The notes: generated from the sequence alone by a model not told the origin. DNA of 64,000 bases from Chitinophaga sp. LS1 (GCF_034274695.1 NZ_CP128362.1:2542001-2606000); one strand, 5' to 3'; shown: positions 18,134 through 28,823, counted from the stretch's first letter. Translations and numbers: made by a program.

Positions 18134-19183
18134 TTAAACACCTTCTCTTACAGAAAGTAACTGTTTTACCATATCCTCCAGCTCCTTTACACGTTTTTCA
18201 AGGTCCGGCAAATTTCTAAAAATTGCCTGACTTTTCAGTGAACTTTTGTAGTCAAAAGCAGGAGAGCCCATCAGCGCCGTATTTGACTCGGTGATGGATT
18301 TGGAAAGACCGCTCTGCGCGTTGATCTTAGTGCCGTCTGCCAGCTGAATATGGCCTACCAGACCTACCTGGCCGCCGATCACGCAGTTCTTTCCGATTTT
18401 GGTACTGCCGGAGATGCCGGTCTGTGCCGCGATTACGGTATTCGTATCTATATCTACGTTGTGCGCGATCTGGATCAGGTTATCCAGTTTTACACCCTGG
18501 CGGATGATGGTGGAGCCCATTGTCGCTCTGTCGATAGTCGTATTTGCACCGATTTCCACATCGTCGTGGATCACTACGTTGCCGATCTGAGGAACTTTCT
18601 TGTATTTACCATCAGGCTGGGGGGCAAAGCCGAAGCCGTCGCCACCGATTACGCAGTTCGCATGCAGGATCACCCGTTTGCCTACCACGCAGTTCTCGTA
18701 AACTTTCACACCTGGGAATACCACAGTGTCGTCGCTCACAACTACATTATCACCCAGATATACACCCGGATAGATCTTCACATTATTGCCCAGTACGACA
18801 TTTTCACCCAGGTAGGCAAATGCGCCAATGAATACATTGGTGCCTGTTTTTACAGAAGCAGGTACAAAAGATGGTTGTTGAATACCAGTTTTGTTGCCTA
18901 CCAGCTGTTTGTATTGCTCCAGTAGTTGGGCGAATGCGCTGTAAGCATCTTTTACCCTGATCAGGGTAGACTTTACAGGACGCTCTGTCACCAGACTTTC
19001 GTTCACAATGAGTATGGAAGCATTGGTCGTGTAGATGAATTCTTCGTATTTGGGATTGGCAATGAAACTGAGCATCCCTTCACCAGCCTCTTCGATTTTG
19101 GCGATGTTATTCACTTTTACGTCCGGGTTGCCTTCCAGCTTACCATCCAACATGGTAGCCAATTGTAATGCGCTAAACTGCAT
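18134..19183 (-). CDS. lpxD: UDP-3-O-(3-hydroxyacyl)glucosamine N-acyltransferase
   Basis: Third step of lipid A synthesis. The 349 residues have the N-terminal uridine-binding domain (LATMLDGKLEGNPDVKV), the hexapeptide beta helix from about residue 105, the catalytic His in LIQIAHNVDI near residue 240, and a C-terminal coiled helix (LPDLEKRVKELEDMVKQLL). It is first in the lpxD-lpxC/fabZ-lpxA operon. Confidence 0.97.
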   Translation of the reverse strand: MQFSALQLATMLDGKLEGNPDVKVNNIAKIEEAGEGMLSFIANPKYEEFIYTTNASILIVNESLVTERPVKSTLIRVKDAYSAFAQLLEQYKQLVGNKTGIQQPSFVPASVKTGTNVFIGAFAYLGENVVLGNNVKIYPGVYLGDNVVVSDDTVVFPGVKVYENCVVGKRVILHANCVIGGDGFGFAPQPDGKYKKVPQIGNVVIHDDVEIGANTTIDRATMGSTIIRQGVKLDNLIQIAHNVDIDTNTVIAAQTGISGSTKIGKNCVIGGQVGLVGHIQLADGTKINAQSGLSKSITESNTALMGSPAFDYKSSLKSQAIFRNLPDLEKRVKELEDMVKQLLSVREGV

Positions 19184-19289
19184 AGTTAATAATTAATATA
19201 GTTATCCAGGCGGTACCAGTTTTATGATTTAATTGACAGCCATCTAGTTATACATTATCTACAATCTATCATTCATAATCCTGTGTTGC

Positions 19290-20516
19290 TTAGATTTTTG
19301 GATGACAAATGTAGAATTTTTTTACGGGTATAGCCAGTGTATGACTAACCAGTGCATTATCGATTGACGAAATATCCTTGACGGTCCCGTCTTTAAAAAG
19401 GATGTTAATCCTTTCATTATTAATGTTGTACGCGCTCAGACTAGCTGTTCCTGTGAAGACAAAGTAATCAAGATCATGGCCAGAAATGCCATATCTTTCT
19501 TGTACCTGTGTTTTCAATAAAGTTATGGCCGAGGTATCAAAAGCCTCATTACTGAGCAGGCATTTAAACAAATTCCTGTTTGTCAACCATTTACATAACA
19601 AGGAAAGGACTGGATCCGTATGGGTGGTCCATACCTTTATCGCGCTTAGAATATCGTAATCATCCAGCAGACAAAACTGTTGCAGACAAGCTGGTTCCTG
19701 TTCGAAGTTGGCAGCTGTAATAGTATGGTACAGGAAATATTCCAATGCCGGCGAGGCAAACAGGGATACTCCCCTCAGTGCCAGTTCTTTAGCCCGTTTC
19801 AGTATTTTGACCAGCATATTTTCTGCACTTAATACTGTCTTGTGCAGGTATACCTGCCAGTACATCAATCGCCGGGCCACAATAAACTTTTCTATTGAAT
19901 AAATTCCCTTCTCCTCCACCATCAGCTCATTCCGTTGCACAGTGAGCATTTTTATAATACGGTCATAACCAATTACTCCTTCAGAAACTCCCGTATAAAA
20001 GCTGTCACGATTCAGGTAATCCATCCTGTCTACATCCAGCTGGCTCGACACCAGCTGATGAAGAAACGTTTTATGATAACGCCCGTTGAAGATTTCTATT
20101 GTCAGGCTCAGGGCTCCTTTCAGCTCCTTATTCAACTCCTCCATCAGCCACTGGCTGATCTTTTCGTGGGATACCCCTTCGATAATTCCATTTTCCAGGG
20201 CATGAGAATAAGGTCCATGACCTATATCATGCAGCAAAATAGCCATCTTAGCGGCTATCTCCTCTTCGTCCGTAATTTCTACCCCTTTCCCTTTCAACTC
20301 TGCCAGTGCGCAGCTCATCAGGTGATAAGCGCCCATACTGTGATGAAAACGGGTATGCATCGCTCCCGGATAAACCAGATGTGCCAGGGCCATCTGATGA
20401 ATACGGCGCAGGCGCTGATAGTAAGGATGGGAAATTAAGGCAAATATCAGCGGATGATCTATCGTGATGAAGCCATACACCGGATCATTTACAATTTTTC
20501 TCTTGCGTTCTGCCAT
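19290..20516 (-). CDS. HD-domain phosphohydrolase (dNTPase-like)
   Basis: Metal-dependent nucleotide phosphohydrolase family. The 408 residues show the HD metal site: RFHHSMG with His58/59, LLHDIGHGPYSH with His96-Asp97 and His100, and the distal Asp in DVDRMDYLNRDSFYTG. It resembles the YdhJ/SAMHD1-like branch, where dGTPase or related activity is known. The substrate here is not shown. Its position next to the lpx operon is common in Bacteroidota. The 105-base gap to lpxD has no clear terminator. Confidence 0.88.
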   Translation of the reverse strand: MAERKRKIVNDPVYGFITIDHPLIFALISHPYYQRLRRIHQMALAHLVYPGAMHTRFHHSMGAYHLMSCALAELKGKGVEITDEEEIAAKMAILLHDIGHGPYSHALENGIIEGVSHEKISQWLMEELNKELKGALSLTIEIFNGRYHKTFLHQLVSSQLDVDRMDYLNRDSFYTGVSEGVIGYDRIIKMLTVQRNELMVEEKGIYSIEKFIVARRLMYWQVYLHKTVLSAENMLVKILKRAKELALRGVSLFASPALEYFLYHTITAANFEQEPACLQQFCLLDDYDILSAIKVWTTHTDPVLSLLCKWLTNRNLFKCLLSNEAFDTSAITLLKTQVQERYGISGHDLDYFVFTGTASLSAYNINNERINILFKDGTVKDISSIDNALVSHTLAIPVKKFYICHPKI

Positions 20517-20810
20517 TTTTACCGTTACCCTTTAGCTTGGGCAAAGCTACGTTAAGGAATTATTATCTTTAACTTTTTCTAATGTATAAGACGCCACCCG
20601 TACCTCCTTCCCCTATATCTGCCTCGATTTTCCTATTTTTATTGCAAAAATTGATAATATTTGGACAACTTACAGCAAATCAACTGTTATTTAACAATTT
20701 ATTGTGCCAACATCGCATATAGGGAATATTTTTTGCCAGTAGAGAATGGTACCTTGGCCAAATAGTTGCTGCATGAAACTAATTTTATCTTACTCCTAAC
20801 CAATACTTGC
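20517..20810. other. Divergent intergenic region, no gene seen
   Basis: This 294-base AT-rich gap separates the HD hydrolase (minus) from porX (plus) and must contain both promoters. A partial match to the -7 consensus (TACCTTGG at 20750-20757) lies before porX but its spacing to the nearest TTTG is too short, so I do not call a promoter. No hairpin or coding frame stands out. Confidence 0.4.
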
Positions 20811-22364
20811 ATGAGTCAAATAAATATACTCTGGGTAGATGACGAAATAGAATCACTGAAATCGCAAATTATGTTCCTTGAAAACAAGGGATACAAGGTG
20901 TCTGCCCTGACCAATGGCTATGACGCCCTGGAATTTCTGAAGGAACAGGTGGTAGATGTTGTGCTGCTGGATGAGTCTATGCCGGGTATAACTGGACTCG
21001 AAACCCTGGCCAAGATCAAGGAGATCGATCAGCAGATCCCTGTGGTCATGATCACCAAAAATGAGGCGGAAAATGTGATGGACGAAGCCATTGGCTCCCA
21101 GATCACCGACTACCTTATCAAACCCGTGAACCCGAACCAGGTACTCCTTTCTCTGAAGAAAATCATTGATAATAAAAGGCTTGTGGCCGAAAAGACGACC
21201 ATCGGTTACCAACAGGACTTCCGTTCCCTCTTCATGGCCCTGAACTCAGGTCCGGACTTCAATGAGTGGATGGATATTTATAAGAAGCTGGTTTACTGGG
21301 AAATGGAAATGGCCAAAACCAACAATCCAGAGATGATGGAGGTATTAAACTCCCAAAAGGCGGAGGCCAATACGGAGTTTGCCAAATTCATCTCCCGCAA
21401 CTATGCCAGCTGGGTGGCTCCGAAAGCGAAGGAAGCTCCTGTGATGTCGCACTCCGTATTTAAAGAAAAGGTGGTGCCACAGCTGGACAATGACGTGCCG
21501 AACTTCTTCATTATCATAGACAATCTGCGTCTGGACCAGTGGAAGGCGATCCTGCCTATCTTCCTGGAGTCCTTCAGGCTGGTCACCGAAGATACTTTTT
21601 ACAGTATACTCCCTACTTCTACTCAATATAGCCGCAATGCGATCTTTGCCGGTCTGTTGCCAATAGATATAGAAAGCCGTTTTCCACAAGAATGGAAAAA
21701 TGACGATGAAGATGGAGGGAAGAACCTGCATGAAGAAGAATTCTTCGCAGATCAGCTCAAACGCCTGAAATTAGATGCCCGTTTTTCCTACACCAAGGTG
21801 ACCACTCACAATGATGGTCAGCACCTTGTGAACAGCATACATAACCTGCTAGCCTATCCGCTGAACGTAATTGTGTACAACTTTGTGGATATGCTGAGCC
21901 ATGCACGTACAGAAATGGAAGTGCTGAAAGAACTGGCAGGGGATGAAACTTCTTACCGTTCTATCACCGCCAGCTGGTTTGAACACTCACCTTTGCACCA
22001 GGCGCTGCGCAAAGTGGCAGACAGAAAGATTAACCTGATCATTGCGACTGACCATGGTAATGTCAGGGTGAAGACACCGGTAAAAGTGATAGGAGATAAG
22101 CAAACCACTACCAACCTGCGTTATAAACATGGTCGTAACCTGAACTATGACGCCAAGGAAGTACTGGCCTTCAGGGATCCCCGCGAAGCAGGTCTGCCCA
22201 AACCCAATGTAAACTCCTCTTATATCTTTGCAAAAGAAGATGGCTACCTCTGCTATCCGAATAATTACAACTACTTTGTCAACTTCTACCGCAATACCTT
22301 CCAGCATGGAGGTATTTCGCTGGAAGAGGTGATCGTACCTGTCGCAAGGTTGGTGAGTAAATAA
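20811..22364 (+). CDS. porX: PorX, T9SS response regulator with PglZ domain
   Basis: Two-component response regulator of type IX secretion and gliding in Bacteroidota; its C-terminal PglZ domain is an alkaline-phosphatase-fold phosphodiesterase. The 517 residues have a CheY-like receiver with acidic pocket Asp10/Asp11 and phospho-acceptor Asp54 (LLDESMPG), then the PglZ part with metal-site motifs FFIIIDNLRLDQWK and ATDHGNVRVKTP. The frame is open from a TTG at 20766, but the ATG at 20811 (MSQINILWVDDE) fits the receiver domain. Its presence implies that the host has T9SS genes elsewhere. Confidence 0.95.
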   Translation: MSQINILWVDDEIESLKSQIMFLENKGYKVSALTNGYDALEFLKEQVVDVVLLDESMPGITGLETLAKIKEIDQQIPVVMITKNEAENVMDEAIGSQITDYLIKPVNPNQVLLSLKKIIDNKRLVAEKTTIGYQQDFRSLFMALNSGPDFNEWMDIYKKLVYWEMEMAKTNNPEMMEVLNSQKAEANTEFAKFISRNYASWVAPKAKEAPVMSHSVFKEKVVPQLDNDVPNFFIIIDNLRLDQWKAILPIFLESFRLVTEDTFYSILPTSTQYSRNAIFAGLLPIDIESRFPQEWKNDDEDGGKNLHEEEFFADQLKRLKLDARFSYTKVTTHNDGQHLVNSIHNLLAYPLNVIVYNFVDMLSHARTEMEVLKELAGDETSYRSITASWFEHSPLHQALRKVADRKINLIIATDHGNVRVKTPVKVIGDKQTTTNLRYKHGRNLNYDAKEVLAFRDPREAGLPKPNVNSSYIFAKEDGYLCYPNNYNYFVNFYRNTFQHGGISLEEVIVPVARLVSK

Positions 22365-22379
22365 TCTTACTTTTGTGTC

Positions 22380-22712
22380 ATGAACTTCAAAGTGACACCC
22401 AATAACCTGACCCGCCTTGAAAAAATCTTTGGAGAGGCTAAGTATGAGTTGCGTTTTGAAAAAGGAACGTTTAATTCAGGCTATTGTGTACTCGAACATA
22501 AAAAGGTCGTGGTAGTTAATAAATTCCTGAACCTGGAAGGACGTATCAATACGCTCCTGGATATCCTGGGCTCGATGGAACTGGATGAAAGTGTGCTGAC
22601 TCCTGAATCCCTGAAGCTATACAAGCAGATCGTGGAAAACAGGAATACCGCTGCTGATGCGGCCGACGAAGAATCCACTCCTCCTTCACCAGAAACACCT
22701 TCAGAGAATTGA
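22380..22712 (+). CDS. Small conserved protein next to porX, function unknown
   Basis: 110 residues with no recognised domain. A compact mixed alpha/beta start (MNFKVTPNNLTRLEKIFGEAKYELRFEKG) with CVLEHKKVVVVNKFLNLEGRINTLLDIL is followed by a disordered, acidic and proline-rich tail (AADEESTPPSPETPSEN). It starts 15 bases after porX, and its stop overlaps the TTG start of the next gene, so porX, this gene and the MBL gene probably form one transcript. A close match to the -7 consensus (TACTTTTG at 22368) lies just before its ATG, which could give an internal promoter. Confidence 0.75.
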   Translation: MNFKVTPNNLTRLEKIFGEAKYELRFEKGTFNSGYCVLEHKKVVVVNKFLNLEGRINTLLDILGSMELDESVLTPESLKLYKQIVENRNTAADAADEESTPPSPETPSEN

Positions 22713-23473
22713 AAGTAACTTTTTTAGGAACAGGCACCTCTCAGGGCGTACCCGTTATAGCTTGTGGCTGTAGGGTATGTACTTCTACCGATAAGCATGA
22801 TAAGCGTCTGCGCAGCAGTATCCTCATTTCTGATACACCTGCAGGCAATATCGTTATCGATACAACACCAGACTTCCGCTACCAGATGCTGAGAGCAGAA
22901 GTGAAACACCTGGAAGCGGTATTAGTGACCCACTCTCATAAAGATCATATAGCAGGGATGGACGACATCCGGGCTTTCAATTATTTTCAGCAGCGCGCGA
23001 TCGATATCTATGCGACACCGTTCACACAGGAAAGCATCATGCGTGAATTTGCCTATGCTTTTGCAGAGCATAAATATCCGGGCATTCCGGAGCTGAATCT
23101 CCTTACCATTGGTAATGACCCGTTTGTTGTAAATGGCATGCTGTTTACGCCGATCAATGTCATGCATCATAAGATGCCGGTATTGGGCTTCCGTTTTGGC
23201 GACTTCACGTATATTACAGATGCGAATTTTATCGCACCTGAAGAAAAAGAAAAAATTGTGGGCTCCCGCATACTGGTAGTAAATGCCCTGCGCAGGGAGA
23301 AACACATATCTCACTTCACCCTGGATGAGGCGATTGCCCTGGCACAGGAGCTGGCTATTCCACAGGTATACTTCACGCATATCAGTCACCAGATGGGACT
23401 ACATGCCGAAGTATCGCAGGAGCTGCCTGCCGGTATGGCACTGGCCTATGATGGGCTTGAAGTGACATTGTAA
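22709..23473 (+). CDS. MBL-fold metallo-hydrolase, PhnP-like
   Basis: Metal-dependent phosphodiesterase-type MBL protein of 254 residues. Start is TTG at 22709, overlapping the previous stop (TTGA); the sequence MKVTFLGTGTSQGVPVIACGC is the usual family beginning, so this start is secure. Metal motif HSHKDH is at residues 75-80 (His75, His77, Asp79, His80), and a late His (YFTHISHQMG) completes the site. The CGCRVC cysteines near residue 19-24 are also typical of PhnP-like members. Substrate unknown, probably a cyclic or alkyl phosphodiester. Confidence 0.87.
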   Translation: MKVTFLGTGTSQGVPVIACGCRVCTSTDKHDKRLRSSILISDTPAGNIVIDTTPDFRYQMLRAEVKHLEAVLVTHSHKDHIAGMDDIRAFNYFQQRAIDIYATPFTQESIMREFAYAFAEHKYPGIPELNLLTIGNDPFVVNGMLFTPINVMHHKMPVLGFRFGDFTYITDANFIAPEEKEKIVGSRILVVNALRREKHISHFTLDEAIALAQELAIPQVYFTHISHQMGLHAEVSQELPAGMALAYDGLEVTL

Positions 23474-23501
23474 TTTCATCCATCCATTTATTTGTTAACC
23501 T

Positions 23502-24143
23502 ATGAAACCATTCTGGCACTTCACCGCGCTTGAAAGAAGAGGCATCATCGCATTGCTGCTTCTCACTGCTATCAGCATATATACACCGGCGATAGTCGCG
23601 CACTATTTTCCACTGCAAACCAGCAGGGATACATTACTACGACAAGATATTGCGGCTTTTCAATCCTCTCTGAAAAAAGCCCCGCCTCCACCTAAAAAGC
23701 ATATTACCTTTTCCCGTCCCCGGCAATCAGTAATCAACATCGACATCAACAAGGCTGATTCCGCAGCCTGGGAGTCATTGAAAGGAATAGGACCTGTGCT
23801 GGCTGCACGAATTATCCGCTTTAGAGAGAAACTCGGCGGTTTTTATGCCATTTCCCAGATCAGGGAAACTTACGGCCTGCCGGACAGCACATTTAAAAAA
23901 ATTCAACCTTACCTGCGATTGAATGCAGTTTCACTAAAAAAACTGGACCTCAACACCGCAGATGAGCAAACTTTGGCCCAACATCCTTACATAAGGTATA
24001 AACTGGCGCGGTTAATTGTCCTGTATCGCAGCAACAACGGGCTTTTTCAGCAACCATCTGACCTTCTTGGCATACCATTGGTGGATGATAGTATTTATCG
24101 TAAAATTGAACATTACATCAAAACAGAAAAACCCCCAATATGA
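23502..24143 (+). CDS. ComEA-like helix-hairpin-helix protein
   Basis: Membrane-anchored protein of 213 residues. One hydrophobic segment near residues 13-31 follows a short cytoplasmic N-terminus; a proline/lysine-rich linker leads to two helix-hairpin-helix units, [18 protein letters not shown] near 81-98 and [17 protein letters not shown] near 148-164. HhH units of this kind bind DNA in ComEA competence proteins or act in assembly in type II pseudopilins. A DNA-uptake role is possible but unproven. Its stop overlaps the next gene's ATG. Confidence 0.82.
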   Translation: MKPFWHFTALERRGIIALLLLTAISIYTPAIVAHYFPLQTSRDTLLRQDIAAFQSSLKKAPPPPKKHITFSRPRQSVINIDINKADSAAWESLKGIGPVLAARIIRFREKLGGFYAISQIRETYGLPDSTFKKIQPYLRLNAVSLKKLDLNTADEQTLAQHPYIRYKLARLIVLYRSNNGLFQQPSDLLGIPLVDDSIYRKIEHYIKTEKPPI

Positions 24144-25279
24144 ACTTCGAACCTACAGAAATGCAGCAGCAGATCACCCAGGTGATCAGGGATTTCGGTA
24201 AATCGCACATTCAACCAAACGTTATGGAATGGGATGAAACCCAAACCTTTCCGGCACCACTCTTTAAACAACTCGGCGAATTAGGCTTAATGGGGGTGTT
24301 AGTTCCACAGGAATATGGCGGCAGTGGCCTCAGTTATCTTGAGTACGTTACTGTCGTCAGCGAAATCAGTCGCTTCTGTGGCGCTATAGGCCTTAGTGTA
24401 GCAGCGCACAACTCTCTTTGCACCGGTCATATCTTACAATTCGGATCTGAAGAACAAAAGAAGCGTTACCTCCCTAAACTCGCCAGTGGCGAATGGCTCG
24501 GTGCCTGGGGCCTCACAGAACCGAATACCGGCTCCGATGCCATGAACATGAAGTGTGTGGCAAAGAAAGACGGTGACGAATGGGTGCTGAATGGCACCAA
24601 ATGCTGGATCACCCATGGTAAAAGTGGGGACGTGGCAGTGGTAATAGCCCGTACCGGAGATGTAAGAGATAGTCATGGTATGACCGCCTTTGTAGTAGAA
24701 CGTGGTACACCCGGTTTCAGCGGTGGTAAAAAGGAAAACAAACTGGGTATGCGTGCCTCGGAAACCGCCGAAATGATCTTTGATAATTGCCGGATACCTG
24801 TTGCCAATATGCTGGGTAATGAAGGCGAAGGCTTCATCCAGTCGATGAAAGTACTGGATGGGGGTCGTATCTCTATTGCCGCACTTTCGTTAGGCATTGC
24901 CAAAGGCGCTTACGAAGCGGCCCTGAAATATGCACAGGAACGGCATCAGTTCGATAAACCTATTGCAACCTTCCAGGGTATCTCTTTTAAACTGGCTGAT
25001 ATGGCCACAGAGATTATGGCTGCTGAGCTACTGACTATGCAGGCTGCCTCGGGTAAGAGCAAAGGACAAAAGGTGACTCAGCAGGCGGCAATGGCCAAAT
25101 ATTATGCTTCGGAAGTGGCAGTAAAAACTGCGAACGAAGCCGTACAGGTATTTGGTGGCTATGGATACACGAAGGATTTTCCTGTAGAGAAGTTTTATAG
25201 AGATGCGAAATTATGTACTATAGGAGAGGGGACTTCCGAGATTCAGAAGCTCGTCATTGCCCGTGAGGCCCTGAAGTAA
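24140..25279 (+). CDS. Acyl-CoA dehydrogenase
   Basis: FAD enzyme of beta-oxidation, oxidising acyl-CoA to enoyl-CoA and passing electrons to ETF. The 379 residues show the family layout: helical N-domain, [17 protein letters not shown] in the beta domain, and the C-terminal signature with [17 protein letters not shown], where Glu363 is the expected catalytic base of the short-chain branch. [15 protein letters not shown] is also diagnostic. The ATG overlaps the preceding stop (ATGA). Confidence 0.95.
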   Translation: MNFEPTEMQQQITQVIRDFGKSHIQPNVMEWDETQTFPAPLFKQLGELGLMGVLVPQEYGGSGLSYLEYVTVVSEISRFCGAIGLSVAAHNSLCTGHILQFGSEEQKKRYLPKLASGEWLGAWGLTEPNTGSDAMNMKCVAKKDGDEWVLNGTKCWITHGKSGDVAVVIARTGDVRDSHGMTAFVVERGTPGFSGGKKENKLGMRASETAEMIFDNCRIPVANMLGNEGEGFIQSMKVLDGGRISIAALSLGIAKGAYEAALKYAQERHQFDKPIATFQGISFKLADMATEIMAAELLTMQAASGKSKGQKVTQQAAMAKYYASEVAVKTANEAVQVFGGYGYTKDFPVEKFYRDAKLCTIGEGTSEIQKLVIAREALK

Positions 25280-25304
25280 TTGAACTATCTAAAAACATAC
25301 TAAT

Positions 25305-25343
25305 AGACTGATCCGCTCCCGGAGTGCGATCAGTCTTTTTTTT
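25305..25343 (+). terminator. Terminator after acyl-CoA dehydrogenase
   Basis: AGACTGATC pairs with GATCAGTCT, extended inward by an imperfect CGCTCC/GGAGTG stem, and is followed by eight T residues. Confidence 0.85.
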
Positions 25344-25385
25344 ATAACCTATTTACTATCTTTCATCTATATAAACTACTATGTC

Positions 25386-27011
25386 ATGACCTTTGAAGAA
25401 CACTTACATCAAATGTTCCCGACAGCAGACGCCATCCCGGCGCAATTCCTGCTACCGGAGGAGATTCACCAGCGTGAATATCTTTCCGGCGGTGAAATGA
25501 AACCCTGGAACGGTGATGTCCACACCGTTCTTTCCCCTGTAGCTGTCCAGACTCCAGAAGGCCTCAAAAGAAAAGTAATTGGCTCTTACCCGCTGTGCAC
25601 ACAAACAGAAGCCCTTGCAGCGCTCGATGCAGCTGTACTCGCGTACAATGATGGTCGTGGTGAATGGCCTACCATGCCGGTAGCTGAGAGGATTGCCTGC
25701 ATGGATAAGTTCACCGGCAAGATGATTGCAAAGAAAGACGAGATTGTAAAACTGATCATGTGGGAAATCGGGAAATCGTATGCAGATTCCATAAAGGAAT
25801 TTGATCGTACCATTGAGTACATCAACGCTACGATCGATGCACTGAAAGATCTTGATCGCAATTCCAGCCGTTTCGAAATTGAACAAGGTATTATCGGACA
25901 AATACGCCGCTCACCATTAGGTGTTGTGTTATGTATGGGACCCTTCAACTACCCGCTGAATGAAACCTTTACCACCCTGATTCCAGCCCTTATCATGGGC
26001 AACACGCTGCTGTTCAAACCTCCAAAGCACGGTACGTTATTGCACTATCCTCTGCTGGAAGCTTTTGCAAGCTGTTTTCCAAAAGGTGTGGTGAATACCA
26101 TTTATGGTCGTGGAAATGTGATCATAGCCCCGCTCATGGAGTCTGGCAAGATCAATGTACTCACCCTGATCGGTAGCAGTAAAGTAGCCAACCAGCTAAA
26201 GAAGATGCACCCGAAGGTAAACCGCCTGCGTGCTATTCTGGGGCTGGATGCAAAGAATGCCGCAATTATCACAGAAAAGGCTGATTTAGACCTCGCAGTA
26301 AAAGAATGTGTATTGGGTTCACTTTCATTTAATGGGCAGCGCTGTACGGCTATAAAGATCATTTATGTTCATAAAGATGTAGCGGATGCATTCATTGAAA
26401 AGTTTAGTGCTGCTGTAGGCAAACTGAAAATCGGTATGCCATGGGAGAAGGATGTATTCCTTACACCACTGCCAGAGCCACAGAAACCGGCTTATCTGCA
26501 GGAGTGTATTGAAGATGCTATCGCTAATGGTGCGAAGGTGATGAACGAAAATGGCGGTACTACATTCGAATCATTTGTATACCCGGCGGTATTATACCCT
26601 GTGAATAATAAAATGAAGTTGTATAGAGAGGAGCAATTTGGCCCTGTCATTCCAATTTTGCCATTTGACAATATAGAAACACCGATCGATTATCTGATTG
26701 AATCCTCTCACGGACAGCAGGTGAGTCTTTTCAGCAATGATGCAGACGAACTGGCTTCGTTGATTGATCCGCTGGTAAACCAGGTAAGCCGGGTGAATCT
26801 GAACTGTCAATGTCAGCGTGGTCCTGATATTTTTCCATTCACCGGCAGGAAGGATTCTGCTGAAGGAACATTGAGTGTTCCGGATGCTTTACGTGCGTTC
26901 TCTATTCGTACAATGGTGGCTACTAAACTGACGGAAGAGAACAAAAATCTCCTGAATGAGATCGTAAGTGAGCAGCATTCAAACTTTTTGTCAACAAAAT
27001 ATATCTTTTAA
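25386..27011 (+). CDS. gapN: Aldehyde dehydrogenase, NADP-dependent GAPDH type
   Basis: NAD(P)-dependent aldehyde oxidation; this clade is usually annotated as non-phosphorylating glyceraldehyde-3-phosphate dehydrogenase. The catalytic Cys is Cys320 in FNGQRCTA, and [19 protein letters not shown] marks the cofactor domain. The usual ELGG motif that carries the general base Glu is replaced by LGLDAKNAA. At 541 residues it is longer than typical ALDH (about 480-500), with an N-terminal extension. It stands alone between two terminators. Function as GapN is inferred from clade similarity only. Confidence 0.78.
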   Translation: MTFEEHLHQMFPTADAIPAQFLLPEEIHQREYLSGGEMKPWNGDVHTVLSPVAVQTPEGLKRKVIGSYPLCTQTEALAALDAAVLAYNDGRGEWPTMPVAERIACMDKFTGKMIAKKDEIVKLIMWEIGKSYADSIKEFDRTIEYINATIDALKDLDRNSSRFEIEQGIIGQIRRSPLGVVLCMGPFNYPLNETFTTLIPALIMGNTLLFKPPKHGTLLHYPLLEAFASCFPKGVVNTIYGRGNVIIAPLMESGKINVLTLIGSSKVANQLKKMHPKVNRLRAILGLDAKNAAIITEKADLDLAVKECVLGSLSFNGQRCTAIKIIYVHKDVADAFIEKFSAAVGKLKIGMPWEKDVFLTPLPEPQKPAYLQECIEDAIANGAKVMNENGGTTFESFVYPAVLYPVNNKMKLYREEQFGPVIPILPFDNIETPIDYLIESSHGQQVSLFSNDADELASLIDPLVNQVSRVNLNCQCQRGPDIFPFTGRKDSAEGTLSVPDALRAFSIRTMVATKLTEENKNLLNEIVSEQHSNFLSTKYIF

Positions 27012-27256
27012 ACAAGATCCTATTAGTGTTGATTTTTGAGTTAGAATATTACTTTTAAGGTTTTTAGCCATATGTTAAAAGTTTAATGTATTGATGCTGT
27101 CTAAACTTTTTGATAAAAAAGTGAGTATAAACTAAATAAGGTGCTGGATTTTTGAATTAAGAACGTTAAATTTGGGTTAATTCATCACTCTTTACCAATT
27201 TATCAACCTCCTACAAAAAGAAAAGACAATCGAAACAACTTTTACGCAACCAAAAG
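27012..27256. other. AT-rich intergenic stretch, nothing recognised
   Basis: About 245 bases with long A and T runs between the aldehyde dehydrogenase stop and the terminator at 27257. I see no open frame, no convincing promoter and no structured element. Confidence 0.4.
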
Positions 27257-27288
27257 AAAAAGGCATCCTCTCAGAGGATGCCTTTTTT
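27257..27288. terminator. Bidirectional terminator
   Basis: A perfect stem (AAAAGGCATCCTCT / AGAGGATGCCTTTT, very short loop) with A-run upstream and T-run downstream serves both the aldehyde dehydrogenase gene and the small convergent gene at 27309. Confidence 0.85.
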
Positions 27289-27308
27289 ATTGTGCCAATG
27301 TCTTTTGC

Positions 27309-27512
27309 TTAGTGCTCCAGAAAATCGTTTTCTTTTTCTTCTTTGCCAGCTGCTTCGGCTTTCTTTTCGATGTCGTTAAACCATTTCTCGACAGTACCTG
27401 CCAGGAATACGGGCACCTTTCCACCAACGTACTCTTTCAGTATCTCAAAGGTCTTGATAGCCTGTTCGTTGCTAAGGCCGGCTCTTTCTTTCAATTCTTT
27501 TAAGAGGTCCAT
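27309..27512 (-). CDS. Small conserved helical protein, unknown function
   Basis: 67 residues from the ATG at 27512 (MDLLKELKERAGLSNEQAIKTFEILKEYVGG). The frame is open 20 codons further upstream, but those codons overlap the clpX terminator hairpin, so the inner ATG is chosen. It is mostly helical and ends in a charged Lys/Glu tail (KKAEAAGKEEKENDFLEH). The N-terminal half resembles small DUF2267-like or helical regulatory proteins; I do not assign a function. Confidence 0.65.
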   Translation of the reverse strand: MDLLKELKERAGLSNEQAIKTFEILKEYVGGKVPVFLAGTVEKWFNDIEKKAEAAGKEEKENDFLEH

Positions 27513-27538
27513 ATTTATTATTTGAATTAAAGGTAATA

Positions 27539-27571
27539 AAAAAGGCGAACGATCATCGTCCGCCCTTTTCA
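27539..27571 (-). terminator. Terminator after clpX
   Basis: On the minus strand a GGGCGGACGAT / ATCGTTCGCC stem with one G-T pair is followed by six T residues, 17 bases after the clpX stop. Confidence 0.7.
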
Positions 27572-27587
27572 AAATATCATGTACACC

Positions 27588-28823
27588 TTACGCAACTTTC
27601 AGCTGCACCAGTGTTGATTTATCTAACTTCTCTTCTGCATATGCTCTTGTCAGTACAAAAGAGCTTTCGTTGGAAGAAGGCAGGTTAAACATCGCATCGC
27701 TCAGTACTACTTCACAGATAGAGCGAAGACCACGTGCACCCAGTTTGTACTCCATTGCTTTTTCTACGATATAATCTACTGCATCATCTTCTATTTCCAG
27801 GTCAATACCTTCTACTTTGAACAGTTTCTTGTATTGTTTTATAAGTGCATTCTTTGGTTCTGTCAGAATCGCTTTCAGCGCTTCGTTATCCAGAGAATTC
27901 AGGTAAGTTACAACTGGCAGACGTCCCAGCAATTCAGGAATCAGACCGAATGCTTTTAAGTCCTGAGAGTTGATGTAACGGAGTATATGCTTCTTGTTTT
28001 CTTCTTCTCTCTCTTTGTTCACAGTGAACCCGATAGAATGCGTCTGTACTCTGCGGCTGATAATCTTATCAACACCATCAAATGCACCACCGCATATAAA
28101 CAGGATATTCTGTGTGTTCACTTTGATCAGTTTCTGCTCAGGGTGCTTACGACCGCCTTGTGGAGGAACGAGTGCTTCGGTACCTTCCAGCAGTTTCAGC
28201 AGGCCTTGCTGTACGCCTTCACCACTCACATCGCGGGTAATGGAAGGGTTATCGCTCTTACGTGCGATTTTATCGATCTCGTCAATATATACGATACCTC
28301 TTTCAGCAGCTTCAACATCATAGTTACATACCTGTAGCAGGCGGGTCAGGATGCTTTCCACATCTTCACCTACGTAACCGGCTTCGGTAAACACGGTTGC
28401 ATCTACGATAGTAAAAGGAACATTCAGCAGACGGGCGATAGATTTAGCCAGCAGGGTTTTACCTGTACCGGTTTCACCTACCATGATGATATTGGATTTC
28501 TCGATTTCCACATCGTCATCTCCTACCTGTTGGTTCAGCCTTTTATAGTGGTTATAAACGGCAACTGCCAGTATTTTTTTTGCATCATCCTGTCCGATCA
28601 CATACTCATCAAGGAATTTCTTGATCTCCTGGGGTTTGGCCACTTTTGGAACGAAGTGGGAGGGGGCTTTTTTACCCTGCTGTTGAAACAATTCCTGTTC
28701 TATGATCTCCTGTGCGTTGGCCACACAGTTCTCACAAATATGGCCATCTGCACCAGCTATCAATATCTGCACTTCATCTTTCGAACGATTACAGAATGAA
28801 CAACGTATTTTGGACTCTTTCAT
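27588..28823 (-). CDS. clpX: ATP-dependent Clp protease ATPase subunit ClpX
   Basis: Hexameric AAA+ unfoldase that feeds tagged proteins to ClpP. The N-terminal zinc-binding domain has Cys8, Cys11, Cys30 and Cys33; Walker A is [13 protein letters not shown], Walker B YIDEIDKI, and the ClpP-docking loop and substrate pore motif GYVGED are present. 411 residues is the normal length. clpP and tig lie upstream on the same strand, the standard proteostasis cluster, though a terminator-like hairpin stands between clpP and clpX. Confidence 0.98.
   Translation of the reverse strand: MKESKIRCSFCNRSKDEVQILIAGADGHICENCVANAQEIIEQELFQQQGKKAPSHFVPKVAKPQEIKKFLDEYVIGQDDAKKILAVAVYNHYKRLNQQVGDDDVEIEKSNIIMVGETGTGKTLLAKSIARLLNVPFTIVDATVFTEAGYVGEDVESILTRLLQVCNYDVEAAERGIVYIDEIDKIARKSDNPSITRDVSGEGVQQGLLKLLEGTEALVPPQGGRKHPEQKLIKVNTQNILFICGGAFDGVDKIISRRVQTHSIGFTVNKEREEENKKHILRYINSQDLKAFGLIPELLGRLPVVTYLNSLDNEALKAILTEPKNALIKQYKKLFKVEGIDLEIEDDAVDYIVEKAMEYKLGARGLRSICEVVLSDAMFNLPSSNESSFVLTRAYAEEKLDKSTLVQLKVA

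Noticed and set aside
22368..22375. Strong internal promoter before the 110-residue gene
   Set aside because: The -7 word is perfect but no -33 element sits at the right distance, and the start site would fall on the ATG.
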